Part shown: piece after piece, positions 25,896-33,854 of the stretch
Position numbering within the stretch: position 1 is the stretch's first letter
Layout: the number at the start of each line of letters is the position of its first letter
From: Deltaproteobacteria bacterium
GTDB lineage: Bacteria > Desulfobacterota > Desulfuromonadia > Geobacterales > Geobacteraceae
Direction of reading: 5' to 3'
Length of the DNA: 55,040 nt
NCBI GenBank assembly: GCA_009668975.1
Contig: SBEG01000027.1
Span: forward strand, 1 to 55,040
Notes under the pieces: generated by a model
What the model was told of the DNA's origin: nothing
The model's input: only the letters and a program-made list of their open reading frames with translations
Database searches by the model: none
Translations under genes and position numbers: made by a program

Positions 25896-26114
25896 TTACC
25901 AGTTGTGACGTATTTCGCTCTGTTGCTGGCCTACAATGAAGACTTTTCCGTGAAGTTTGGGTGTCAGGTCTCCACCTGGCACCATCATGTTTCGGTAGAA
26001 CTGTCGAACTTGCTCTGGTGTAAGTGGATGATGTATCCCATCAATTTCGCAAATATGTACTGTGACAGGCCATGGCGGATGAATTTTCCATTCGATTTCT
26101 GGATTGTTTTTCAT
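25896..26114 (-). CDS. Small hypothetical protein
   Basis: A 72-residue soluble protein (MKNNPEIEWKIHPPWPVTVH, then CEIDGIHHPLTPEQVRQFYR). It has a GAGAAGAG site about six bases upstream and a composition that looks coding. I do not recognise the family. It starts 14 bases after an attC-like structure, as integron cassette genes do. Confidence 0.5.
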   Translation of the reverse strand: MKNNPEIEWKIHPPWPVTVHICEIDGIHHPLTPEQVRQFYRNMMVPGGDLTPKLHGKVFIVGQQQSEIRHNW

Positions 26115-26127
26115 CTATTCTCTTCTC

Positions 26128-26201
26128 GCATAACGGCTCGCGCAGTTGACCCTTTCGCGCAGTTATTAAGCCCGACCGGTGTCCAACTGCCTGGTTGGGA
26201 C
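26128..26201 (-). other. attC-like structure A
   Basis: The gap between the methyltransferase stop and the 72-residue gene holds an inverted repeat. GCAGTTGAC (26142-26150) pairs with GTCCAACTGC (26181-26190), leaving one bulged base. It is flanked by GCATAAC (26128-26134) and GTTGGGAC (26194-26201), which have the YAAC/GTTR form of recombination boxes. The outer boxes are poorly complementary to each other. The resemblance to integron attC sites is suggestive only. Confidence 0.3.
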
Positions 26202-26304
26202 TTCGCCTTTTATCCTTCTGTCTCTTTACTATTGCGCTCGTGTCAAGGGGTGACCTCTTTGGATTGTCTCCAACCGTTGACGATCCGCCGGATGGGACAA
26301 CACA

Positions 26305-27051
26305 TTACCGCGTCATCAGCGCAAACACACCCAATCCCAGGTATTCACGAGTGTAAGAGGCGTAGCGTTCGGGTTCCGTGGTCAGTTGTGCTCGAACCTC
26401 TTTGACTAACTCGTCGTCCGGATTGGCTTCAAGCCAACGGCGCATGGTGAGCCATTTGGCCGCTTCGTATCTATCCCAGCCGTCTTGGTCAGCCAGAACC
26501 ATTTCAATGACGTCGTATCCAAGGTGGTTGAAAGACGCGAGAAGTTCTGGGAGCATGAGAAAGTCGGAGATTGAGTTGGCAAGGCACCCCTTTGCAACGT
26601 CTTCCGTCGGCGGTAACTGCCGCCAGTAAGGCTCGCCGATGAGAATGATCCCCCCAATACGCAGGCTCCGCGCTAGAAGCTCGAGAGTTCCGGCGACTCC
26701 CCCGCCGATCCAGCTGGCACCGATACATGCTGCTACACCGACCTTCTCTTCAGAGACATATCCAGCAGCATCGCCATGTATGAACTTGACTCGATCGGCA
26801 ACGCCGAGTTCTACAGCGCGAAGTTTCGCTTGCTCGGAGAACAACTGGCTCATGTCAACGCCAGTGCCGATGATGGAGTGATCGCGAGCCCAGGTGCACA
26901 GCATCTCCCCAGAACCGCTGCCTAGGTCGAGCACTCTTGTCCCTTTTTCCAGCCGCAGCGCCGCACCAAGAGTGGCAAGCTTTTCGGGTGTGATCGGATT
27001 ATGGATGTGGTGAGCACTTTCGGTGATGTTGAAGATCCTTGGTATGTCCAT
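26305..27051 (-). CDS. SAM-dependent class I methyltransferase
   Basis: A 248-residue methyltransferase with the SAM-binding motif VLDLGSGSGEMLCTWA, the acidic end of strand 2 (GTGVDMSQLF), and FIHGDAAGY as motif II. SLRIGGIILIGEPYW is the post-core strand. Such ubiE-like enzymes act on diverse small molecules. The ATG at 27051 was chosen over one 17 codons upstream because AAAGGA sits ahead of it. It lies between two attC-like structures, with no functional partner nearby. Confidence 0.85.
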   Translation of the reverse strand: MDIPRIFNITESAHHIHNPITPEKLATLGAALRLEKGTRVLDLGSGSGEMLCTWARDHSIIGTGVDMSQLFSEQAKLRAVELGVADRVKFIHGDAAGYVSEEKVGVAACIGASWIGGGVAGTLELLARSLRIGGIILIGEPYWRQLPPTEDVAKGCLANSISDFLMLPELLASFNHLGYDVIEMVLADQDGWDRYEAAKWLTMRRWLEANPDDELVKEVRAQLTTEPERYASYTREYLGLGVFALMTR

Positions 27052-27092
27052 TGTGATAATTTCCTTTAAAGTGTGAATAGGTTCGGTCACGG

Positions 27093-27137
27093 CCCAACAC
27101 AAGGCTGACCGGCCGGGTTTGAGCCGGTCCAGCCTTT
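27093..27137 (-). other. attC-like structure B
   Basis: On the gene strand, AAGGCTGGACCGG (27137-27125) pairs with CCGGTCAGCCTT (27113-27102) with a single bulged G. This is followed by GTTGGGC (27099-27093), a perfect GTTRRRY box. No matching RYYYAAC box is visible upstream, so half of an attC would be missing. It starts just before the methyltransferase leader. Confidence 0.3.
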
Positions 27138-27216
27138 ACTTCTTTTGAAATATAAGATCTTTTAAGTAGTTATGGTACTTAATTCGACAAAATGACAACG
27201 TCCCCGTGACCCCAGA

Positions 27217-27810
27217 TTATTCTCCGATACAAGTCAGATTCATTACAATTGTATGTTCATCCCTAATTATTTTGGAAGCCAAAGGCAACTCTTTTTCAAA
27301 CCTAGAAATAGATACATTCCTGAAACTCTCAATTCTATCTCGACCAGTTACAATTTTGGGTGACATGACAATTCCAGATTTCAGAATCCTGTATTTAATT
27401 TTATTATCCCATTTTGCAGAACTCACCCAATCCCGTTTTCCATCTCCTGAAAACTCATCTTCTAAAAGGGATGGGCCATTACAAATATACCCTGGCTTGA
27501 AAATGATAAATTCTGCGACGTCACTTGTGGAAAGTGGCTCGATAAATGTGGTGTAGGGCGGAATTCTAAACTCACCATTCTTGTCTGTTAGCGCTTCTTG
27601 GGCATGCAGGTCGCTGATTACAGTATCGCCTGGTCCATAGGTTGCTATTCTATAAATAACTACAACCACAGCTCTTTCGATCGGTTCGTGCGTTTCCAGA
27701 TCTACGATTTTTCCCTTGAATTCCGGTTTGTGGTATATGAGCCACGAGGCGTGACAGGTATTTACGGTGAGTATCATTACTATCACTGCCATCAAAAGTC
27801 GTGTTCTCAT
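27217..27810 (-). CDS. Secreted protein with carboxypeptidase-regulatory-like domain
   Basis: A 197-residue protein with a signal peptide (MRTRLLMAVIVMILTVNTCHA). A beta-sandwich follows, of the CarboxypepD_reg/peptidase-associated type: FKGKIVDLETHEPIERAVVV, then LTDKNGEFRIPPYTTF and EFIIFKPGY. Such domains are structural or adhesive. The start at 27810 follows AAAAAGG. The gene is markedly AT-richer than the chromosomal genes. It sits between attC-like structures B and C, so transfer is likely. Confidence 0.75.
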   Translation of the reverse strand: MRTRLLMAVIVMILTVNTCHASWLIYHKPEFKGKIVDLETHEPIERAVVVVIYRIATYGPGDTVISDLHAQEALTDKNGEFRIPPYTTFIEPLSTSDVAEFIIFKPGYICNGPSLLEDEFSGDGKRDWVSSAKWDNKIKYRILKSGIVMSPKIVTGRDRIESFRNVSISRFEKELPLASKIIRDEHTIVMNLTCIGE

Positions 27811-27849
27811 GATTGACCTTTTTTCTGTCACTCCTCAGAGCCAGCATAA

Positions 27850-27927
27850 GTCCAACGGGGTGCCCGGTTCACCCGCTTCGTCCGGTCGGTTTTCCGGGCG
27901 GGGCGGCGTGTAATCGGCTGGTTGTAC
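27850..27927 (-). other. attC-like structure C
   Basis: On the gene strand, GTACAAC (27927-27921) opens and GTTGGAC (27856-27850) closes a roughly 78-bp imperfect palindrome. The boxes are complementary at six of seven positions and the second fits GTTRRRY exactly. Inner arms GCCGATT/AACCGGGC and CCCGC/GCGGG pair with bulges. It sits directly after the L,D-transpeptidase remnant stop and 40 bases before the next gene. Confidence 0.35.
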
Positions 27928-27928
27928 G

Positions 27929-28247
27929 TTACGGTTTTATTTCTACAGGAGTTCCGTTCGCCACCAATCTTCCAATTTCATCAACTTCGTCATTTGTCAC
28001 GGCAACGCAGCCCTTCATCCAGTCTAACCATCTGTGAAATTTGCCAATCCCGCTGAATGTCTTGAAGGTTTGGATATGAAATGTGGAGTGAGAAATGGTA
28101 GCTGCTCTTTGTGTTTCTTGAATCAATGCTGTAAAGTCCTTCTGGAATCTTGTCATCGCCTTCTTTTTCCTTGGGTCCGTCTGGATTGCGACCAAGCGCA
28201 ACCTTGTAGACCCTTCCGGTACCGGACACAGACCAGCGCAGCCCCAA
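27929..28247 (-). pseudogene. Decayed L,D-transpeptidase (YkuD/YafK type)
   Basis: One frame encodes VYKVALGRNPDGPKEKEGDD, PEGLYSIDSRN and SSYHFSLHISYPN. After a shift, a second frame gives GIGKFHRWLDWMKGCVAVTN, with the catalytic Cys, and ends NGTPVEIKP. The segment between them, which should hold the active-site His-Gly (IMIHG), is deleted, so the peptidoglycan cross-linking activity is lost. Its 5' end is fused out of frame to a short Geobacter-type hypothetical gene. Confidence 0.78.
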
Positions 28248-28320
28248 ATCGAGCCACCAATCGTTGAGTCCCTTTTTGTCCCGGCTTCAGGTGGCCATAT
28301 GCCTTCATCTCCTTCAGCAT
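28153..28320 (-). pseudogene. Truncated conserved hypothetical (MKAYGHLKPGQKGT family)
   Basis: A 55-codon frame starts at an ATG behind GGGGGGGG and encodes EMKAYGHLKPGQKGTQRLVA, RFGAALVCVRYR, then unrelated residues. I remember proteins beginning this way as a recurrent small conserved family in Geobacter genomes, normally continuing to a KTVEL-type C-terminus. Here that part is replaced, out of frame, by the L,D-transpeptidase remnant, so it is a chimera of two broken genes. Confidence 0.6.
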
Positions 28321-28337
28321 GGTATTCCCCCCCCTAT

Positions 28338-28382
28338 AAAAAAAAGCCGCCCCCTCAGCATCCTGCCAAGATAAGCGGCTTT
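28338..28382 (-). terminator. Hairpin with conserved loop, copy 2
   Basis: On the minus strand AAAGCCGC...GCGGCTTTTTTTT forms a stem with a perfect U-tract, so it is a good intrinsic terminator in that direction. It lies only 18 bases before the ATG at 28320. The loop words CCCTCAG-ATCCTGCCAA match the copy at 15044-15084, which a generic terminator would not require. Confidence 0.6.
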
Positions 28383-28534
28383 CTCCATTAAACCAACGAC
28401 GTGCGGCACTGAATCCCTCCGGCACACTTTTCATTAACAACCATGAGCCAGTATTTATTACCGCAGCGTAACGCTCACTGTCAATATTTCTAATGGTAAG
28501 TTGTCGGCCTGCCCCAGAACAGGATCAATCCCAA

Positions 28535-29425
28535 TCATTTTCCCACTATTTCCAGCGCCTCCTCCAGCGGCTGCCCAGCCCCATCCAGCCAATGGATCTC
28601 GGTCCCTTGGCGTTCCATACGGCGAAACCAGGTGTCCTGCCGCTTGGCAAAATCGTGGATGGCACTGTTGAGTTTCTGGAACAGATCGTTCCTGTTCAGC
28701 TCCCCCTTGAGGTGGCGGGCGACAAAGCGGTATTCGAGACCGTAGAATTCCAGGGTTTCGTACGGCACCCCCTGCCGGTGCAGTTCCGCCACCTCCTCGA
28801 TGAGTCCGGCGTCGAGACGCTCCTTCAGGCGGGCGGTGATCCGCTGGCGCAGGACGCTCCGCTCCCACCGGACACCGAAGACCAGCGGCCGGATTTCGGG
28901 CAGCGGCTCCGGCTCGTGGCTCTGTTCGTACTCGGCAATTTCGATGGCCCGCAGCAGACGGTCCCGGTCCAGAAGATCGGTAGTATTGTGGAGGCGGGGA
29001 TTGACCGACAGGAGCCGGGCTGCGAGTTCTTCCAGCGAGAGCGGGGCAAGCTCGTGGCGCAGCTCCGGATTGTCCGGCACCTCTACCATGCGGTATTTGC
29101 GCAGAACCGCATCCAGGTACAGGCCGGTGCCGCCGACAATGACCGGCAGGCGCTTGCGACCGCGGATTTGCTCAATGGCGGCGAAACAGAGTTTCTGGAA
29201 GAGGAAGACGTTGAAGTCCTCTCCCGGCTCAACGATGTCGATCAGGTGGTAGGGCACCTCGCCGTATTCCTCCAGATCCTTGCCGGTGCCGATGTCCATG
29301 CCGCGGTAGACCTGACGAGAGTCGGCGGAGACGATCTCGCCGTGCAATTCCCGGGCAAGTGCCACCCCGAGCCGGGTCTTGCCGGAGGCGGTGGGCCCGA
29401 GAAGTACGATGGTGTTGAAGTGCAT
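28535..29425 (-). CDS. miaA: tRNA dimethylallyltransferase
   Basis: A 296-residue enzyme that adds a dimethylallyl group to A37 of tRNAs reading U-starting codons. The P-loop is LLGPTASGKTRLGVAL, the substrate motif SADSRQVYRGMDIGTGKD, and IVGGTGLYLDAVL plus the C-terminal FGVRWER and FYGLEYR complete the family. The IGTGKDLEEY variant differs from the common IGTAKP form and suggests the second MiaA subgroup. The start follows GGAG. It diverges from the WYL regulator. Confidence 0.92.
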   Translation of the reverse strand: MHFNTIVLLGPTASGKTRLGVALARELHGEIVSADSRQVYRGMDIGTGKDLEEYGEVPYHLIDIVEPGEDFNVFLFQKLCFAAIEQIRGRKRLPVIVGGTGLYLDAVLRKYRMVEVPDNPELRHELAPLSLEELAARLLSVNPRLHNTTDLLDRDRLLRAIEIAEYEQSHEPEPLPEIRPLVFGVRWERSVLRQRITARLKERLDAGLIEEVAELHRQGVPYETLEFYGLEYRFVARHLKGELNRNDLFQKLNSAIHDFAKRQDTWFRRMERQGTEIHWLDGAGQPLEEALEIVGK

Positions 29426-29571
29426 ATCAGCTCCATAGTAACCAGTGCGGCAAACTAACCGCCCGGGTCACTAGAGTAATTTATCTTCCAACTTTTCCTG
29501 TCTTACGCTACTATTTGCAGCCGATGCGCTTTGCCGCGACCTGCGGAGCGCTGCCTGCGGAGGGCCATGAC

Positions 29572-30591
29572 GTGCAGAAAGGAAAACCGGCAAAAAAGTA
29601 TTCCCAGGCGGGGCGGGTGCATGACATTATCCGTCTGATCGAGGCCCGCCACGGAATCACCCTTGAAGAACTGGCCGAGGAGGCCGGGGTGACCCGCCGC
29701 ACCATTCACCGGGACCTCAATGCCATCCAGGAAGCGGGCTATCCGTTGATTTCCGAGCGGCTTTTTGGCCGCAAGGTCTACCGCTTCCTGACCCGCTTCA
29801 AGGATGTGCCCCCGATCAGCTTTACCTTGCAGGAACTGATGACCCTCGGTTTTCTCCGCTCCCAGCTCGATTTCCTGGAAGGTACGCCCTTTCACGATGA
29901 CATGGAAGCCATCTGCCGCAAGGTGAACTCGGTCCTGCCGCCCCGTTATGCCGCCCACATGGAACGGATCGCAGGGGTTTCCCTGCCGCTGCTTCAGGGA
30001 CGGCGGGACTACAGCCGGGCCGGGGAAGCGTTGAAGGTTCTCCGGGATGCCCTGATTTACCAGAACCGGGTGACAATCGACTACCAGGTGCCGGGAAAAG
30101 AGCAGCCCGCTTCCTACCTGCTCGACCCCTACACCCTGATTTTCCACCGGGGCGGGCTGTACCTGCTCGGTTATGCCCACAACCGCCGGGCGCTGCGCAC
30201 TTTTGCCCTGGAGCGGGTCAGCCGGGCGCTGAAGGAAAATGAGCGCTTTGAACTGCCTGCCGAGTACCGTCCCCAGGAGCAGCTGCAGAACGCCTTCGGC
30301 ATTGTCGAAGAGTCAGCCGTCCCGGTGCGGGTGCGTTTTTCCGCGGCTGTCGCCCATGCCGTCAGGGATCGCATCTGGCATACCAGCCAGAAAGTCGAGG
30401 ACCTGGACGACGGCGGCATACTACTTTCATTCGAAGCGGGCGGATCCATGGAGATCGTTTCCTGGGTCCTTTCCTATGGCCGCCATGCCGAGATTCTCGC
30501 GCCGCCGGAGCTGCGTGCCGAACTGAAGGGCAACGTGGCGGAGATGGGCCGAATGTATTGCGAAAGGGAAGATGTCGCCGACTCCTGCTGA
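29572..30591 (+). CDS. HTH/WYL-domain transcriptional regulator
   Basis: A 339-residue regulator. Residues about 15-65 form a DeoR-like helix-turn-helix (ITLEELAEEAGVTRRTIHRD). The WYL domain follows (NRVTIDYQVPGKE, then YLLDPYTLIFHRGGLYLLGY and RTFALERVSRA), and a C-terminal extension region ends the protein. WYL domains bind nucleotides or nucleic acids and often control DNA-damage or defence genes. I prefer the GTG at 29572, with GGAGG nine bases upstream, over the ATG at 29515. No defence genes adjoin it; its target is unknown. Confidence 0.85.
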   Translation: MQKGKPAKKYSQAGRVHDIIRLIEARHGITLEELAEEAGVTRRTIHRDLNAIQEAGYPLISERLFGRKVYRFLTRFKDVPPISFTLQELMTLGFLRSQLDFLEGTPFHDDMEAICRKVNSVLPPRYAAHMERIAGVSLPLLQGRRDYSRAGEALKVLRDALIYQNRVTIDYQVPGKEQPASYLLDPYTLIFHRGGLYLLGYAHNRRALRTFALERVSRALKENERFELPAEYRPQEQLQNAFGIVEESAVPVRVRFSAAVAHAVRDRIWHTSQKVEDLDDGGILLSFEAGGSMEIVSWVLSYGRHAEILAPPELRAELKGNVAEMGRMYCEREDVADSC

Positions 30592-30666
30592 GCCGGGCAC
30601 GGCGAAACGAATTTTGCTTTGCTTCAGGACCTGTTTTCCATTCTCCGGTGGATATGACGCGTGGCA

Positions 30667-30700
30667 AGACCTGCCAGGTTTTCAGAAACCTGGCAGGTCT
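30667..30700. repeat. Perfect 15-bp palindrome with four-base loop
   Basis: AGACCTGCCAGGTTT (30667-30681), loop TCAG, then the exact complement AAACCTGGCAGGTCT (30686-30700). No T-run follows, so it is not a textbook terminator, although it lies 75 bases after the regulator stop. The AAACCTGGCAGGTCT word resembles dispersed palindromes I recall from other phyla. Confidence 0.75.
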
Positions 30701-30869
30701 ACTCTCAGATAAAGACTCCATTTCGCGTTCTTTGAGATAGAAAACGAGAGGGTTCGACGTGCCCCAAACCGCTTGATCTTCATAATGATAGTCTTATCCT
30801 GTATACCTGGTTGATGTAATAGCTTCTGCTTAGGTACAAGCATTATCCACTGTCTCTTGGAGGAGAACC

Positions 30870-31304
30870 ATGGCAAAAAACTTTTCCGCTGCATCAATGG
30901 ATTCACTGGCACTGCTGCTGATCCGGCTGCCCCTCGGGGTGATTTTTTTCGCTCACGGTTCCCAGAAGCTGCTGGGACTTTTCGGTGGCTCGGGACTTAC
31001 CGGCACCCTGCGGCACTTTGAGGTCCACCTGGGAATTCCGCCACTGCTGGCACTGCTGGCCATTCTCGCCGAGTTCGCTGGTGGGATCGGGGTTCTTTGC
31101 GGCCTGTTTACCCGCATTTCCGCCTGCGGTATCGCGGTGACCATGGCGGTTGCCATGTACAAGGTCCATTGGGTCAACGGCTTCTTTCTCAGCGCCAAGG
31201 GAAACGGCATCGAATTTACTTTGGCGCTCTTCGGGATGGCCCTGGCCCTGGTTGTTGCCGGCGGCGGGAGCTGGTCCCTTGACCGGATAATCTGGAAGAG
31301 GTAG
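30870..31304 (+). CDS. DoxX-family membrane protein
   Basis: A 144-residue four-helix membrane protein with the DoxX hallmarks RLPLGVIFFAHGSQKLLGLFGG, EFAGGIGVLCGLFTRISA and GNGIEFTLALFGMALALV. The ATG follows GGAGGAG. Members are linked to quinone or thiosulfate:quinone reactions and oxidative stress, but most are uncharacterised. It is convergent with the MMPL gene, with only 15 bases between stops. Confidence 0.88.
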   Translation: MAKNFSAASMDSLALLLIRLPLGVIFFAHGSQKLLGLFGGSGLTGTLRHFEVHLGIPPLLALLAILAEFAGGIGVLCGLFTRISACGIAVTMAVAMYKVHWVNGFFLSAKGNGIEFTLALFGMALALVVAGGGSWSLDRIIWKR

Positions 31305-31319
31305 CCTGGTGTCCCCTCC

Positions 31320-33848
31320 TCAGGCGGACCGCCGGGGCAGAAAGGCCGGCAGGAAAACCAGAGCGAACAGGGCGGTTGCCCCGATACCGTAATTGGTCGC
31401 CCAGCCGATCGAGGACATGGCGCCGTAGTCGGTAAAGGCCAGGGAGCCGAAGCCGGCGACCGTGGTCAGGGCCGAAAGAAGTACGGCGCGGCCGGCCTGG
31501 ACGTATTCGCCTTGTTCGCGCTCTTTTTGCGCCCCAGCGACCCGGTGGGCAATGTGCAGGCCGTAATCGCTGCCCATACCGAGAATGGTGACAAGCACCA
31601 TGGCGTTCATGAAGTTGAGGCCCATGCCGGTAATCGCCATCAGGCCGGTCATGGCAACCACCCCGGAAAGCACCGGAAAGAGCGAGGCAAAGATTCCGAA
31701 GAGGGATTCGAAGTGCGCCAGGAGGAGACAGAGCACCAGCGCGCCGCCGAGCAGGAAGCCCCAGAAGAAGCTGTGCTGCACCGACTGCGCCAGCTGGTTG
31801 CTGACCAGGTCAACGCTGGTGGCCCGTGCGGTCGGGTCCAGGGCGGCGAGGTCCCGGAGGAAATCCTGCTGGGAGAATTCTTTGCCTGAGTAATAGAGAT
31901 AGACGAGGAGATGCCAGCCGTTTTCATCCTGTACCAGGTGCCTTTCAACGACACCGCGCAGGGGTGATGCGGAAAGTTCTGCTACCCCTTCGGCCGCCGG
32001 CGTCGGTTCGGCGTTCTTCAGTCCGGCCAGGCCGGTCAGAAAGTCCTGGAAGGGCTCAAGAGCGAATCCGTTTCTTTCCAGGGCTCCGGCCACCTGCTGC
32101 TCCCAGCGAGCCGCTCCGGGTCTTTTTCGCAGTTCCACCAGGATCTCCCGCTGCGCTTCCGGACTGTTTACCACCCGGTCCAGGGACGACCACGAGACAA
32201 GCTGTCCTTTTTCTTGATATCGCTCTGCCAGCAGGGCGATGCGGCTTCCCCTCCCGATGACCCCTTCCAGATTTTTTCCATCCACGGTAACCAGCAGTTG
32301 TTTCGGACTGAGACTCAGGTGCTTCTCCAGCTTTTCCTGGGTCAGGAAGGCCTCGGAGCTGCGAGGCTGAAGGTTTTTCAGTTCTCCTTCGAAAGTGAGA
32401 AAAGCGGAGGCGGCCAGGGAACCCGCAACCAGCAGCAAGGACAGCGGGATCATTACCCGGCGGTGGCGCCTGCTGAAGCTCCAGACCCGGCCGAGACCGA
32501 ATCCGGGCAGCGGTGTATAGGTTGTTCCGGGGAAACGCCGCTCCGAGAAGACCAGCAGCGGGGGCAGAAAGAGAAAGGTCCCATAGAGGGAGAACAGCAC
32601 CCCGAGCCCCACCAGCAACCCCAATTCCGACAGGGCGCGGACATCGGAAATCACCAGGGCCAGGAACGGCAGCGCGGTGGTCACCGCCGCAGTGAAAAGT
32701 CCATGCCCGGTGTCGGTCACGGCCCGCCGCAGTGCTTCCGCGGTATCGCTGCCTTTGCTCCTTTCCGAGTAAAACCGGTCGTAGAGATGGATCGAGTAGT
32801 CGGTGCCGAGGCCGATGATCAGTGCGGTGAAGGCGAAGGATATGATGTGGATCGAGGGGAGAAAAACCCCGGCGGTTCCCAGGGCCAGCGTTACCCCGTA
32901 GAGGAGAATCAGCGGGATGAGCAGGGTCGGGAGAAAACGCCGGTAGGTGAGGAAGAACAGGCCCAGTACCACGAACAGGGAAGAAATGATGCAGACGATG
33001 ATATTGCGCTTCATCACCGATTCGTCGATCACGGCGCTCAGATGGGCTCCGGTACAGGAAATGGCGACTTGGGCGTCCTGGCGCGCATGGTTGATGCCCG
33101 CCACCAGCTTGCGGGCGAAGTCCATGTCGTTTACCGGCTTGGCCGGTTCGGCGATCATGATCAGGACCCTGCCGTCACGGGAGAGAAAATAGGGGGAATC
33201 GGGATCGAGATTCAGTGCCTGACTGGCCGCCTTCAGGCGGGGGAGCACCAGGTCGCGCAGGGAGAGCGGGTCGGCGGCGGCAAGGTCGCGCAGGCCCATC
33301 CCCATCTGGCTGGCCAGTTCTGTTTGGGTGCGCAGCAGGGCTTGTTCGATTGCCTCCGGCGTCAGTCTCCTGGCGAAGGAATCTACTTGCGACCGGTCGA
33401 GAAAGAGCTCCGGATGGATTACCGCATAGCCGATGAAGCGGGCAAAGGCCTCGGCCTCGGCTGTGTCGAAAACCCGGTAGGTGATCCGGGCAAAGGCCGG
33501 TTTCCCGTCAACCGTCTGCTCCTTCAGGCGGGCGGCAAAGGCGTCGGCCTCGGGGATGAGCTGCTCCGGTTCGCCCTCGAGGAGAAAGACTGCCTGGCGG
33601 GCGCCCCCGGTCCATTCCAGGGTTTCAAGAAAGAGTTTAAGGGGACCCTTTTCCGCCGGGAAGAGCTTGAAGATGTCTGATTCGAACCGGGTCGAAAGGA
33701 TCGAAAGCGAAGCGGGCAGCAGGAGGAATGCCGCGATGACAAATACCAGCAGCGGACGCCGGGTCGTGATGCGGAAGATCCATTCCAGGTGACGGCGGAT
33801 TCCCCGGTGGACGAAGCTGGTCAGCCGGGTGAAAAAATGCTCTGCCAT
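31320..33848 (-). CDS. RND/MMPL-family exporter (HpnN-like)
   Basis: An 842-residue inner-membrane transporter with the duplicated MMPL plan. Helix 1 is at residues 34-52, then a large periplasmic domain, then five helices including SFAFTALIIGLGTDYSIHLY. A second periplasmic domain and a matching helix set containing VTILGMGSDYGLHIAHRVAG follow. The G-x-D-Y motifs in both halves are the proton-relay signature. HpnN-like members move hopanoids or other lipids to the outer membrane. A LolA/LolB-like lipoprotein gene lies seven bases upstream in the same operon, supporting lipid export. Confidence 0.88.
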   Translation of the reverse strand: MAEHFFTRLTSFVHRGIRRHLEWIFRITTRRPLLVFVIAAFLLLPASLSILSTRFESDIFKLFPAEKGPLKLFLETLEWTGGARQAVFLLEGEPEQLIPEADAFAARLKEQTVDGKPAFARITYRVFDTAEAEAFARFIGYAVIHPELFLDRSQVDSFARRLTPEAIEQALLRTQTELASQMGMGLRDLAAADPLSLRDLVLPRLKAASQALNLDPDSPYFLSRDGRVLIMIAEPAKPVNDMDFARKLVAGINHARQDAQVAISCTGAHLSAVIDESVMKRNIIVCIISSLFVVLGLFFLTYRRFLPTLLIPLILLYGVTLALGTAGVFLPSIHIISFAFTALIIGLGTDYSIHLYDRFYSERSKGSDTAEALRRAVTDTGHGLFTAAVTTALPFLALVISDVRALSELGLLVGLGVLFSLYGTFLFLPPLLVFSERRFPGTTYTPLPGFGLGRVWSFSRRHRRVMIPLSLLLVAGSLAASAFLTFEGELKNLQPRSSEAFLTQEKLEKHLSLSPKQLLVTVDGKNLEGVIGRGSRIALLAERYQEKGQLVSWSSLDRVVNSPEAQREILVELRKRPGAARWEQQVAGALERNGFALEPFQDFLTGLAGLKNAEPTPAAEGVAELSASPLRGVVERHLVQDENGWHLLVYLYYSGKEFSQQDFLRDLAALDPTARATSVDLVSNQLAQSVQHSFFWGFLLGGALVLCLLLAHFESLFGIFASLFPVLSGVVAMTGLMAITGMGLNFMNAMVLVTILGMGSDYGLHIAHRVAGAQKEREQGEYVQAGRAVLLSALTTVAGFGSLAFTDYGAMSSIGWATNYGIGATALFALVFLPAFLPRRSA

Positions 33849-33854
33849 AACCGG

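Noticed and set aside
25869..26405. A 178-codon plus-strand frame
   Set aside because: It overlaps the minus-strand 72-residue gene, an attC-like structure and the methyltransferase end. It has no ribosome site or domain.
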